64,000 bases of DNA from Terriglobus albidus (GTDB lineage: Bacteria; Acidobacteriota; Terriglobia; Terriglobales; Acidobacteriaceae), in contig NZ_CP042806.1 of NCBI RefSeq assembly GCF_008000815.1, positions 3,162,001 through 3,226,000 of the forward strand, in the 5' to 3' direction. A program made the translations under genes and the position numbers. Below are positions 53,998-63,988 of the stretch, in pieces. The notes beneath the pieces were generated by a model. That model saw nothing but the letters and a program-made list of their open reading frames with translations, made no database searches and was not told where the DNA came from. The stretch's first letter is position 1, and every line of letters begins with the position of its first letter.

Positions 53998-54336
53998 TAC
54001 CAGTTCGACCTGTCAGCGATCCACCGGCCGGTCCTTGCTCGCTTGGGGACTGTGCAACGGAGCAGCAGCTCCGGATACACTTTACCGTCTGTTTCGAGGC
54101 CGGCCGGTCAACTCTCACTCAATCTTCGCCGACGCCGTTCCACCAATGGTGTTCCCGCAAATGGATGTCTGGCCACGCTGCCTATGCGTTGGTCTTATCT
54201 AAGGATCGAGAACAGTTCGACTTCACTCATAACCAAGCGCCGGGAGAATACCTTCCGCCTCGCCATGGGAAATCTCCGTTTTCCCTTGACTCTTACCTAT
54301 CATGGATGTCCCCAGGTTTCCTTTCGATAGATGCCA
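53998..54336. other. Gap between the IS110 transposase and the histidine kinase
   Basis: Contains the IS right end (to about 54094), with repeated GGCCGGTC at 54023 and 54101, and a solo copy of TGTCCCCAGGTTTCC at 54307-54321 matching the end of the IS3 element at 59.5 kb. I see no gene with support here. Confidence 0.4.
54307..54321. repeat. Solo copy of the IS3-element end motif
   Basis: TGTCCCCAGGTTTCC is identical to 59502-59516 and inverted relative to 58127-58141. No IS3 gene accompanies it, so it may be the scar of a departed or deleted element, or a shared target. Confidence 0.45.
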
Positions 54337-55716
54337 TCAAGCAACTGCGGTTGGCAGAGTGCAATGAAACGTAGCGCCTTGTCCGTCGTAGGATGTGGCC
54401 CACAAACGGCCACCATGCGATTCCACGATTGAACGGCTGATTGCCAGCCCCATGCCGGTGCCTTGAGGTTTCGTGGTGAAGAAGGCATTGAATATCTCGT
54501 CCGCTCTTCCGTCCGGCAATCCTACTCCGGTGTCGCTGACTGAGATCAGCACTTGACCGCCCTCGCCTGGTCCAGTCTTGACCGTGAGCACTCCGCCGGT
54601 CTCCTTCATCGCCTCGATACCATTGAGCATGAGGTTCATCAGTACCTGCTGCAGTTGCACCCGGTCCGCCATGATTTTGGGAAGATCGGCGGCAAGGTCC
54701 ATACGAATCGAAACGGCATACCGGTTGGCTTCGCCCCGCAGTAGCAGGACCATCTCGCCGATGATTTCGTCCGCATCGACCGATTCTCGCTGTGGAGGAG
54801 TCTTCTTAAACAACGACCCCAAACGATCGATGATGTGGGCTGCACGCACCCCGTCCTTCACGCTCTCTGCTGTTGCCCGGCGCGCCTCGTCCAGGTCCGG
54901 CCGGTCCCGGTTCAGCCATCGCAAGCTGGCCTGCGAACTGGTCACGGCCGCGCTAATCGGTTGCTTTAACTCGTGAGAGATTGAGGCCGCCAGTTCTCCG
55001 AGTGTGCTGACCCGATTGGTGTGTGCAAGTTCTGCCTGGAGCTCTTCCGCAAGCTTGCGATCTTGAATGTCGGTCGCCGCACAGTACCATTTCACGACCT
55101 TTCTTCGCTTGTCCCGCAGCGGTACGGCGCGGGCCAAAAACCACCGATACTCCCCGTCGGTTCGGCGGACGCGCATCTCGTCCTCGTACGGTTCACCACT
55201 GGCAAAGCACGCGCCCCATCGTCGTAAAGTTCGGTCCAGATCTTCGGGATGAATAGCAGTTTTCTCGAATCCCTCCGCGTTTCCCAGCTGCGACAGCCCG
55301 GTATATTCAACCCAGCGTCGATTCCGAAATTGAACGCCCCCGTCGGGTCCAAGGATCAACACCATCGCCGGAATGGTCTCAATGGCTTCGCGAAGTTTTC
55401 CTTCCTGCCGCCGCAATTGTTGTACTCGGAGTTGATGCAGCCCCCAAAGGAATGCCAGAAGCGCGGCCACGCACAGGAAGCGGAACCAGGTGGTCTGGTA
55501 GAAAGCCGGCAGTATGGTCAAAGCCACGTTTGCGGGTGCGCCGGACCAGACGCCGTCCGGCGTTTGCCCGAGCGACGACGGACATCGTAAACAGGTAACG
55601 ATCATTAAGACAACAAGCCAGCAGAGCTGCGAGGCTGTGACACGGATTGAGTGTGCTGAGCGGTCGCAATCTTCGACGGGAACAAAGGACCGCGCTCGTT
55701 GGTGTTTTCCCCGCAC
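54337..55716 (-). CDS. PAS-domain sensor histidine kinase
   Basis: 459 residues. The N-terminus has a hydrophobic segment, then 'LTILPAFYQTTWFRFLC' and a membrane helix, which in Acidobacteriota normally follow a Reg_prop beta-propeller sensor; the propeller is missing. A PAS domain ('GVQFRNRRWVEYTG', 'AAIHPEDL'-like) precedes HisKA with His248 (ASISHELKQP) and HATPase_c (N-box 'LMLNGIEAM', 'DTGVGLPDG', 'GTGMGLAISRS'). A response regulator usually follows this kinase type, but here the IS110 region does. It is probably an orphan or rearranged two-component kinase. Confidence 0.82.
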   Translation of the reverse strand: MRGKHQRARSFVPVEDCDRSAHSIRVTASQLCWLVVLMIVTCLRCPSSLGQTPDGVWSGAPANVALTILPAFYQTTWFRFLCVAALLAFLWGLHQLRVQQLRRQEGKLREAIETIPAMVLILGPDGGVQFRNRRWVEYTGLSQLGNAEGFEKTAIHPEDLDRTLRRWGACFASGEPYEDEMRVRRTDGEYRWFLARAVPLRDKRRKVVKWYCAATDIQDRKLAEELQAELAHTNRVSTLGELAASISHELKQPISAAVTSSQASLRWLNRDRPDLDEARRATAESVKDGVRAAHIIDRLGSLFKKTPPQRESVDADEIIGEMVLLLRGEANRYAVSIRMDLAADLPKIMADRVQLQQVLMNLMLNGIEAMKETGGVLTVKTGPGEGGQVLISVSDTGVGLPDGRADEIFNAFFTTKPQGTGMGLAISRSIVESHGGRLWATSYDGQGATFHCTLPTAVA

Positions 55717-55856
55717 AGTACCGACATTTTAGTCGTAACCCCACAACACTGAACACGAGCTGACACGGGAGAAAAGCCGACGCTAGGTTTGCAAGATAGT
55801 GGAGGTCACGACAGCAAACGTCAAAAATCGTACGCTAAGACAGTTCCGAGCGATGT

Positions 55857-56741
55857 TCAATCTGAAAGTCGAAGCGTGTTGATCAGGGCGGCAAGAGCAG
55901 CCGGCTGATTTCGACGGCTTGGGTAGTAAAGAAAATAGCCGGGGAAGGTGGGACACCAGTCCCTCAGGACCTGAACCAAGCGCCCTTTTGCGATCATCTC
56001 CGATATTGGTTGTTCCACTGTCGTTGCGATACCTACACCGTTCAACACTGCCTGGACAACCAAGTCTGGATCGTCGAACGTCGCCGGTCCCTGCGGATTG
56101 ACGGTTAGTGCCTTACGGCCTTTCTCAAACTCCCATCGGTAGATGCCACTGCTAAAGCGAAAGCCTATGCAGGCATGATCTTTCAGATCTCGAGGCGTTC
56201 GGGGAATCTTGTGGGACTTGAAGTATTCCGGTGAGCCGACAACTGCGAGGCGCAGGTCCTTGCTGACACGGACTGCGATCATGTCACGTTGGATGAACTC
56301 ACCGATCTGTACGCCAGCATCGTACTCTCCGGCCACGAGATCGACCGGGTCATTCGAGGACGTGACCTCCAAGACGATTTCAGGGTAGGTGCGTGCAAAC
56401 CGCGCTAATTTCGGTAGAAGCACCATATACGTGGCTGGTCGCGGAATGATCAGACGAATCCGGCCTGTCGGACTCTCTCTCCGTTTTCGTGCTTCGGCCA
56501 ACGATCGCTCGATACGTTCCAGAGCGGGGGTGAGATCTTGAAGGAGTGCGGCACCTGCTGCTGTGGGTGATACGCTTCGCGTCGTTCGGGCGAGGAGCTG
56601 GAGACCTAACCTCTTTTCCAAGCCTCGCATGGAATGGCTGAGTGCGGATTGAGAGATACCAAGCCGGGCGGCGGCGCGGGTAAAGCTTCGTTCTTCAGCA
56701 ACAACTGCGAATGCGGCAAGTTCGCCAAGATCATTCTTCAT
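55857..56741 (-). CDS. LysR-family regulator
   Basis: 294 residues. Winged helix 'FAVVAEERSFTRAAARLGIS' and 'QSALSHSMRGLEKRLGLQLL', then the effector domain ('LARFARTYPEIVLEVTSSND', 'DLRLAVVGSPEYFKSHKIP'). Divergent from an aldo/keto reductase gene with 195 bp between; ATTCATGAAT at 56743-56752 is a palindrome just at its own start and could be an operator. It probably governs the reductase gene. Confidence 0.9.
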   Translation of the reverse strand: MKNDLGELAAFAVVAEERSFTRAAARLGISQSALSHSMRGLEKRLGLQLLARTTRSVSPTAAGAALLQDLTPALERIERSLAEARKRRESPTGRIRLIIPRPATYMVLLPKLARFARTYPEIVLEVTSSNDPVDLVAGEYDAGVQIGEFIQRDMIAVRVSKDLRLAVVGSPEYFKSHKIPRTPRDLKDHACIGFRFSSGIYRWEFEKGRKALTVNPQGPATFDDPDLVVQAVLNGVGIATTVEQPISEMIAKGRLVQVLRDWCPTFPGYFLYYPSRRNQPAALAALINTLRLSD

Positions 56742-56816
56742 GATTCATGAATTTTACTCATAACTTCATCCAATTCCCATGGTCTAGTCTCATAAACGAT
56801 CCGGGCCTAGACTTGA

Positions 56817-57932
<1,116 letters not shown>

Positions 57933-58067
57933 ACCTTCTGGCGCAGCTTGTAAAGATCCAGCGTCGGTGGCGGTGGTAGCTTTCTTGCTACCTAAACCGA
58001 CTTCTGCAAGTGAGCTATAGGGAAGCTTTGGAATACACGATTTGCACGCGCAACGGCGGGGCAGATT

Positions 58068-58128
58068 AGTCGAGCAATACGAGGCGCTCCCAGGGGGACA
58101 GGGCCTCGAAATCTTTGATGGCGTTCTG
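58068..58128 (-). pseudogene. Possible 3' remnant of a gene cut by the IS3 element
   Basis: From the IS3 end the minus strand reads FQNAIKDFEALSPWERLVLLD followed by TAA near 58068. It looks like a natural C-terminal helix but starts inside the terminal repeat. No matching 5' part is found beyond 59.5 kb. Weak evidence. Confidence 0.25.
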
Positions 58129-58201
58129 AAACCTGGGGACAGACGGGTGGAGTGCACCCCTGAGGTGAGACACAGTAATCTGGGGACAGGCAGGTTAGTA
58201 G

Positions 58202-59083
58202 TTATGGGTTGGCGCTGAGAGCTACGGTGGTGGAAGTAGCGGAGAGCGAGGCAAGCTCGAACTCTACTGGTGATAGATAGTCGAGAGCAGAGTGGAGCCG
58301 ATGGCGATTATAGACGTCTTCGATGAAGCGGCGCATGGCGGATCTGGCATGTTGGATATTGCGATAGGAAGTGGCGTTGACTTCTTCCGCCTTGAGGGTT
58401 TTCATGAAGCTCTCGGCCATGGCGTTGTCGTAGGGACATCCTGGGCGGCTCATACTCGGTTGTATCCCCGCGGCCTGCAGGCGTGTGATGTAGTCACCAC
58501 AGGCGTATTGGATACCCCGGTCTGTGTGGTGAACAAGTTCGCCAGGCGCGATCTTGCGATCACTTAGGGCCATCTCTAACGCTCCCAGCGCTAGGTTCGC
58601 GGTGAGCTGATTTCCCAACGCCCACCCCACGACCTTGCGGCTGAACGCATCCAGCACGACAGCCAGATACACGAAGGCCTCCGCCAGATGGACATAGGTG
58701 ATATCTGCTACCCACAGCCGATTAGGGCCCATGGGAGTTATGTGCCGCGCCAGATTCGGCCATACCCGCCAACGATGATTGGAGTCCGTTGTCGCAGGGC
58801 GGAACGCAGCTTTGCGCAGGCATAACAGGTTGTCCTCCCGCATGACCCGTATCAGCCGTTTGTGGTTGACCACACGCCCTTCCCGCCGCAGAAGAGCTCC
58901 TATTCTCCTGTAGCCATAAGTACGATGGGCCAGAGCCAGGCGGTGTATCGTGTCTCGCAGCTCTGTCTCTTCACCCAGCGGCGCTGACTTTTCCCAGTCG
59001 CGATAGAAGCTCGCCCGGCTCACGCCGGCCAGCTTGCACATCCGCTCCACGGATCTCGATGGAGAGCCTTGCGGTAGCGTCAT
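58202..59083 (-). CDS. IS3-family transposase OrfB (integrase core)
   Basis: 293 residues. The rve domain has the DDE triad at Asp127 (LWVADITYVH), Asp188 (VHHTDRGIQYA) and Glu224 (DNAMAESFMKTLKAE). The N-terminal 'RTYGYRRIGALLRREGRVVN' is the HTH_21 region. It starts at ATG 59083, which overlaps the OrfA stop by four bases (ATGA), so it may be made by translational coupling rather than the classic -1 frameshift. Confidence 0.93.
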   Translation of the reverse strand: MTLPQGSPSRSVERMCKLAGVSRASFYRDWEKSAPLGEETELRDTIHRLALAHRTYGYRRIGALLRREGRVVNHKRLIRVMREDNLLCLRKAAFRPATTDSNHRWRVWPNLARHITPMGPNRLWVADITYVHLAEAFVYLAVVLDAFSRKVVGWALGNQLTANLALGALEMALSDRKIAPGELVHHTDRGIQYACGDYITRLQAAGIQPSMSRPGCPYDNAMAESFMKTLKAEEVNATSYRNIQHARSAMRRFIEDVYNRHRLHSALDYLSPVEFELASLSATSTTVALSANP

Positions 59084-59481
59084 CGTCTGGATGCTGGCGA
59101 AGATGCTGTTGCGCCACGCGCGCTGTTTCGCTGCCGTGGAGCCTCGATGTGCCGCAAGGCTTGTTTGAAAAAATCCAGATCCAACTGCTGCTGGCCTATC
59201 TTGCGCTCCAACTCTGCGATCTTGCGCCGCGCCTGGGCTAACTCGCTGGCTTCTTCCTCGCCGTGCTCACGCTTCAGCAGTTCCGTCTTCGATGGGCGGC
59301 CAGACTTCCTTCGAAAGGCCTTCTCTCCATCCTGCCGAACAGCATCGCGCCAACGATAGAGCAGGGTTCGCTTCACTGCCAGTTCTACCGACAACGCACT
59401 GCTGCTCTCGCCAGCCTCCATTCGCTTTACTGCCCGCAGCTTGAACGACCGGCTGAACGCCCTTTTCTCTTCCTGGGACAT
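59080..59481 (-). CDS. IS3-family OrfA (HTH_8-type)
   Basis: 133 residues. An N-terminal helix-turn-helix ('KRAFSRSFKLRAVKRMEAGE', 'ALSVELAVKRTLLYRWRDAV') precedes a leucine-zipper-like coiled coil ('QARRKIAELERKIGQQQLDL', 'DFFKQALRHIEA'), the OrfA pattern that binds the terminal repeats. The start at 59481 lies 20 bp inside the inverted repeat. Confidence 0.9.
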   Translation of the reverse strand: MSQEEKRAFSRSFKLRAVKRMEAGESSSALSVELAVKRTLLYRWRDAVRQDGEKAFRRKSGRPSKTELLKREHGEEEASELAQARRKIAELERKIGQQQLDLDFFKQALRHIEAPRQRNSARGATASSPASRR

Positions 59482-59564
59482 CGCTCCTCTTTCGATTCGC
59501 CTGTCCCCAGGTTTCCTGATCTGGGTAACAGCACAGACCGACCGGACAAAAGGGAGCGAGTAAG

Positions 59565-59606
59565 ACTTATCGTGTCTATGATGAAAACATCATGGACACG
59601 ATAAGT
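59565..59606. repeat. 42-bp inverted repeat
   Basis: ACTTATCGTGTCTATGATG (59565-59583) and CATCATGGACACGATAAGT (59588-59606) are 19-bp arms with one mismatch around AAAA. It lies between the IS3 end and the stop of the glycosidase/FGE gene. Either a strong hairpin without T-run, or an operator from a lost promoter. Confidence 0.6.
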
Positions 59607-59705
59607 CGTTTGCAAAGCCACGAATGCGGTATCCGGCATTTGTCCTGGGCAGCTAAGACTCCGGTCACGGTGTCGACGTCGTGTCTGTAAGCATCCAACT
59701 ACAAG

Positions 59706-61922
59706 TCATTGTGCGTCTTTGACACAGCGGAATCCTACCGCTGCCGAACGATCATAACTGGGAGCCATGAGCAACAGCTTGCCATGCTGGTCGTTTTTGT
59801 AAGCCTGCGGGAAATACCATATCGAGCCCTGCGGCTGATAGTGGCTGCCGCCACGAAGAATCGCAGCGCGAGTGTGCTCATCGACGTACTCGTCGGTCCA
59901 CTGCCACACGTTACCGACCATATCCATTACGCCAAACGGACTTGCTCCTTGCGGGTGCGCATCTACGTCACTGGGAGGAAGTATGATGCGACCCTTGTCC
60001 GGTGTCGGCGCAAGATTTGCGGCATCCGCCGGGCAGCCACGACCGCCGCCTTGTGACGCAAGCCAGTCGCAATTTCCCCAGGGGTATGTCCGGCCGTCGC
60101 CGCCCTGCGCGGAGTACTGCCACTCCCACTCGTGAGGCAGTCGCTTACCCGCCCACTTCGCATACTCACGTGCGTCTTCCAGTGACACCCAGGTGACAGG
60201 TTTGTTCGCCCACCCCTCTGGATACGTGCCATTTTTCCAGTCTTTGAGAAAGTTCAGGGGATCTTTGGGACGATATTGCGCCGCATCAAGAAACTTTTTG
60301 AAGTCCGCGTTGGTCACCGGGAATTTGTCCATATAGAAGGGCTTGATCTGCATAGGATTTTCATGAAAGCGGCGAGCGCTATCTTCCCAGGGGAATTGAA
60401 CGTCTACACCGATATCGTTTGCGCCTTCAATCTCTATCCCCTGCACACGGAACAAATAGGCGCCGCCGTCGATCCGAACCATGTTTTCAGGTGCGGACGC
60501 AGCGAGCGGAGAGGCGGCGATCTCGACGGCGTGCTGCGGCAAAGCTTGCCACTCGTGTGAGTAGCTGGACAAAGGTTTTGCAGTCATCTCCTTCATTTTT
60601 CCCATCAGATCTCTGAACTTAGGGCCGGGCTCGCCGGCTGTGGCTAAGATCGCCCCAAACCCATGCGCTTCGGTTGAAAAGGAAAGAGTTGCTTCATCGC
60701 CCTTGATCTCGGGTTTGAGTTCAGTGCCGTGGTAAAGATCGAAGAAGCGCATGCCCTGCTTGTAGGGCGCAGTCATTTGATTTCCGTCGACATCGTACTC
60801 ACTGCGGTTCACGATCGTCCAAACGGTCTCATCTGCCTGAGGCCAGCGGCTCGCGTAAACACCGTATCGCAGCATCGGGTAGAGTGGCTCCCATCCATCA
60901 CTTGCGAAGAAAGGAGCCACGGCACGTTCGATTGTGGCTACACGACGTGTTGCCTCTCCATCGCGCGGAGTAATGCCATTCCAGATACCCCAGACGTTTT
61001 CCCAACTCTCCCAACCTTCACCGTTGAAGAATGCATATTGCAGAGCGTTGGTTTTATCGCGATCCCAACGGCCTTGAATATTTACCTGGTGCCGAGGTTC
61101 AAGCCAACGATATTTGTCCACACCAGGAACAGGCGTGTACTGATACTGCCCCCATGTGAGCACATTCCATGCGAGCGCCTCATCGCTGGGTCCGCCCTCC
61201 GGCTCAAACGCGAGCGGATGGCCGGCCTTTTCAGCCGCGAGAGAGAATGCCAGCGGCACGCCATCCTGGGTATCACCATTGACTCCGTCAGCATCGATCT
61301 CTTTCAAGAATTGCGCAAAGGCCGTCGGCCAGTCTGTTCCCGGGTCTTGCGTTCCCTGATCCCACATCATCATGGGGAACAATACCTTCACGCCGCGGCG
61401 ATGGAAATCCGCGACCATTTGCTTTAGTCCGGTTACCCCTCCGGGCATGGTTCGCGTGATGTCGTGCTGATTCCGGTCGTCGACGCCTACATTCGGATAC
61501 ACCGCCCAGACGAGGACCGCATCGATGCCGCCGTAGCGCTTCTGAAGGTCATCAAGGTACCGGTCAACGGTGTATTTCCCGCTGGCGGGATCGTACAGAT
61601 AACGGTCGTGCACCATCATCTGGGGCTGGATGAAACTGTGCTGCGCCCATTGAAGCTCCGGAAGCTTGTAGCGGGAGCCGTCGTAACCGATACGGATGAG
61701 ACGCTCTGTGCGCCAATGCCTGGTCTCGGCGAGCCAGTCTCGATGGGTGGAAGGCGTGCAACCCGTCCCGGGCCGTGTGACGGCGCCCATCGTGAGGCAC
61801 GGGGGCGGAGAAATGAGTTGGCCGGTGGGATTCCCGAACTGCGCATTGGCCCGTGCAATCATCATGCCGGACAACACAACCAGGCTTGCAGTACGCCAAA
61901 CCTCTCTATAACTGATCCTCAT
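59706..61922 (-). CDS. Secreted glycosidase-like / FGE-fold fusion protein
   Basis: 738 residues. After a signal peptide (near 'SLVVLSGMMIARANAQ') residues 30-470 look like a TIM-barrel sugar enzyme ('DDLQKRYGGIDAVLVWAVYP', 'GVKVLFPMMMWDQGTQDPGT', 'EIDADGVNGDTQDGVP' with candidate catalytic Asp). Residues 481-735 are an FGE/SUMF1-type C-type lectin fold ('FYMDKFPVTNADFKKFLDAA', 'KRLPHEWEWQYSAQGGDGRT', 'GNVWQWTDEYV', 'LRGGSHYQ'). The Cys pair of true formylglycine-generating enzymes is absent, so this is probably a binding or related role. GGGAG precedes ATG 61922. Confidence 0.75.
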   Translation of the reverse strand: MRISYREVWRTASLVVLSGMMIARANAQFGNPTGQLISPPPCLTMGAVTRPGTGCTPSTHRDWLAETRHWRTERLIRIGYDGSRYKLPELQWAQHSFIQPQMMVHDRYLYDPASGKYTVDRYLDDLQKRYGGIDAVLVWAVYPNVGVDDRNQHDITRTMPGGVTGLKQMVADFHRRGVKVLFPMMMWDQGTQDPGTDWPTAFAQFLKEIDADGVNGDTQDGVPLAFSLAAEKAGHPLAFEPEGGPSDEALAWNVLTWGQYQYTPVPGVDKYRWLEPRHQVNIQGRWDRDKTNALQYAFFNGEGWESWENVWGIWNGITPRDGEATRRVATIERAVAPFFASDGWEPLYPMLRYGVYASRWPQADETVWTIVNRSEYDVDGNQMTAPYKQGMRFFDLYHGTELKPEIKGDEATLSFSTEAHGFGAILATAGEPGPKFRDLMGKMKEMTAKPLSSYSHEWQALPQHAVEIAASPLAASAPENMVRIDGGAYLFRVQGIEIEGANDIGVDVQFPWEDSARRFHENPMQIKPFYMDKFPVTNADFKKFLDAAQYRPKDPLNFLKDWKNGTYPEGWANKPVTWVSLEDAREYAKWAGKRLPHEWEWQYSAQGGDGRTYPWGNCDWLASQGGGRGCPADAANLAPTPDKGRIILPPSDVDAHPQGASPFGVMDMVGNVWQWTDEYVDEHTRAAILRGGSHYQPQGSIWYFPQAYKNDQHGKLLLMAPSYDRSAAVGFRCVKDAQ

Positions 61923-62005
61923 TGAATAGCTCCCTTCAGTGCTCATACTTACGAATCTTTCCCCGGCCAGCTGTCATATAGCCGCACGCTCGAATGGCCG
62001 GCAGA

Positions 62006-62962
62006 CTACCGCTCATGGCCGGCATACGCGATGTCTCCTGATTGGCTCCGGACAAACTCCTCTACCTCAGGCATGCTGGGCATAGAAGGCTGTGCGCCGA
62101 TCCGGGTTACCGATATAGCGGCAACGGCAGCCGCAAAGGCTGCACTCTCGACCGGAGACTTCCCGAGCATAAGAGCAGTCGCAAACCCTCCATTGAACGC
62201 ATCCCCGGCTGCCGTCGTGTCGATTGCGTTCACGGAATACGCCGGAACGCGAGTACCGGCAACCTTCGCCGAGCGCAGATACGTTCCGTGCGCGCCCATC
62301 TTGAGGACGACCCCATCGCAGCCACGGGAAAGAAGTATCCGTGCTGTTTCAGGAGCTGTCGGTTGCTCGACGGCGCCCTCCAGATAGAAGGCTGCCTCGG
62401 TTTGGTTCGGAGTGAACCACGCTACATCCTGCAAGAGGCTCCGCGGCAGCTCTCTTGCGGGCGCCGGGTCAAGAATCAAGGGTACGTTTTCCCGTGCGCA
62501 GATGCGGCCAAGGTATTCGACGGTTTCGAGTGGAATCTCAAGCTGTGCCAGCACCATTCCGGCGCCTCTCAGGATAGCGACGTTAGCATCCAGATCTTCC
62601 GGTGTGATCTTGTAATTCGCCCCGGGAGTTACCAGAATGCTGTTGTCTCCCCCCTCAGACACAATGACCACGGCGACGCCTGAGACACCTTCGCTGGTAG
62701 CGACGCCGCTGACATCCACCCCCGCACTATGCAGTTGCGTTTTGAGCTCAACGCCGAAGGTATCGCTCCCCACTCGTCCAATGAGACGGACGGGGTATCC
62801 CAATCGGGCTACGGCTACGGCCTGATTCGCGCCCTTTCCGCCGGGATGGATCGCAAAGTCCGATGCGATGACAGTCTCGCCCACTGCAGGCATCTTCCTG
62901 GTCATCGTTACCAGGTCTGTGTTGATGCTTCCGACGACGATAATTGGCTTTTGTGCAGACAA
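62006..62962 (-). CDS. rbsK: Ribokinase (PfkB family)
   Basis: 318 residues. 'PIIVVGSINTDLVTMTRKMP' and 'FAIHPGGKGANQAVAVARLG' (PfkB motif 1) plus 'AIDTTAAGDAFNGGFATALM' (motif 2, catalytic Asp in TAAGD) are diagnostic. It phosphorylates ribose or another sugar at C5 for entry to the pentose phosphate pathway. TTG start with GGGGAGG six bases upstream. It lies 36 bp after the sugar transporter on the same strand. Confidence 0.88.
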   Translation of the reverse strand: MSAQKPIIVVGSINTDLVTMTRKMPAVGETVIASDFAIHPGGKGANQAVAVARLGYPVRLIGRVGSDTFGVELKTQLHSAGVDVSGVATSEGVSGVAVVIVSEGGDNSILVTPGANYKITPEDLDANVAILRGAGMVLAQLEIPLETVEYLGRICARENVPLILDPAPARELPRSLLQDVAWFTPNQTEAAFYLEGAVEQPTAPETARILLSRGCDGVVLKMGAHGTYLRSAKVAGTRVPAYSVNAIDTTAAGDAFNGGFATALMLGKSPVESAAFAAAVAAISVTRIGAQPSMPSMPEVEEFVRSQSGDIAYAGHER

Positions 62963-62998
62963 CGGGTTCCTCCCCTCAAGTAACAGTGAACGATGCGA

Positions 62999-63988
62999 TT
63001 AGAAGATAGGTGCGCAGGCGACCGCGGTTAGACCGCAGAGAAACAGAACGAACATCCAGCCCAGAATGGCTTTTGCCCGAGCAGGCGCTACGCTGAATTC
63101 ATGCCAAACAAATACCCCCCAGCAGGCGGAGATCATCGTGGCGCCTTGCCCGATGGAATAAGAAACGGTTGGTCCCACGATGTGGGCTTGTGAGGCTACG
63201 AAGTTCGCCATCGCGCCCGTTCCCCAGATTGCTCCCCCGATCATTCCCCAGAGATGCCAACCCGCTTGCGCCTGCCAATATCCCTGCATGAAAACGGGTT
63301 CGCGACCGTCGAGCGGAAAGCGCATCAAAAAATAGTTCACAGGAACAGCACAGACGGCTACCCCAAGCGCAAAGAACAGGAGTGCGGCATACGGCCCAGG
63401 GCCGGCGCTCACTGTCATTGCTTTTGAGACGAGGGGATAGAACGTGCCCATCAACAGCCCCGCGACCAGGCTGATAATGATGCCGCGACGACTCATGGCA
63501 GCGTGTTCTGTTTCGCGAAGCCGGTAGGCGATCGCATCGAATAGGATCGCGGCCGAGACAAGCGCGATTCCTCCAAAGAGGAGAACCGGATTTCCCTGGG
63601 GTGAGATGACATAGGTACTGACCGCGCCGACGATAAGTGCAAGACCGATACCGACGGGGAACGCCACCGCCAACCCGGCGATGTCGATGGCGGCGACCAA
63701 TAGAAGATTCGCAACATTGAAGATGGCGCCACTCGCCATGGCGAGAAGAATCGGATACGCGCCCGTATGAACGATGTCCGTGAGGAACGAACGGCCGGCC
63801 GATCCCATACTTCCCAGAGCCACTCCCCATAGAACTGCGCCAGCGACCAACCCTATGACGTAGTCCCAGTAGAACAATTGAAACCGGTATCCGGGACACA
63901 ACTTCATGGAGTTCGCCCATGATCCCCAGCACAGCATGCTGACGATCATGAACAGGAGTGCCACGCCGTACGTTTCAGGCTGGTACAT
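62999..63988 (-). CDS. GRP-type sugar transporter
   Basis: 329 residues, ten hydrophobic helices, of the glucose/ribose-porter (GRP, DMT superfamily) type: 'LFMIVSMLCWGSWANSMKLC' at the N-terminus is typical, as are 'LAVAFPVGIGLALIVGAVST' and 'GAIWGTGAMANFVASQAHIV'. It would carry a monosaccharide by proton symport. The partner ribokinase just downstream suggests ribose or a related pentose; a rhamnose-type substrate is possible. Its start lies 12 bp from the window end. Confidence 0.85.
   Translation of the reverse strand: MYQPETYGVALLFMIVSMLCWGSWANSMKLCPGYRFQLFYWDYVIGLVAGAVLWGVALGSMGSAGRSFLTDIVHTGAYPILLAMASGAIFNVANLLLVAAIDIAGLAVAFPVGIGLALIVGAVSTYVISPQGNPVLLFGGIALVSAAILFDAIAYRLRETEHAAMSRRGIIISLVAGLLMGTFYPLVSKAMTVSAGPGPYAALLFFALGVAVCAVPVNYFLMRFPLDGREPVFMQGYWQAQAGWHLWGMIGGAIWGTGAMANFVASQAHIVGPTVSYSIGQGATMISACWGVFVWHEFSVAPARAKAILGWMFVLFLCGLTAVACAPIF

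Larger units (their letters stand above)
52787..54094 (+). mobile_element. IS110-family insertion sequence
   Basis: It carries an intact transposase (52915-53997). The 10-bp sequence CCGTCTGTTT occurs at 52787-52796 and 54085-54094, 1298 bp apart, containing the CT typical of IS110 cores; this spacing fits a 1.2-1.4 kb IS110 element. The boundaries are an inference from this repeat. The 5' non-coding part contains a long RNA-like hairpin, as expected of a bridge-RNA-bearing end. Confidence 0.6.
58128..59515 (-). mobile_element. IS3-family insertion sequence
   Basis: Inverted ends GAAACCTGGGGACA (58128-58141) and TGTCCCCAGGTTTC (59502-59515) bound about 1.39 kb with orfA and orfB in the IS3 order. 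A second CTGGGGACAGG at 58181-58191 is a subterminal repeat. The reading frames are intact, so the copy may be functional. No clear target duplication was found. Confidence 0.75.

Noticed and set aside
52776-54374. 532-codon plus-strand frame across the IS110 transposase
   Set aside because: It is in another phase of the clearly recognised transposase, is rich in Gly/Ala/Arg/Gln typical of shadow frames, and shows no family motif.
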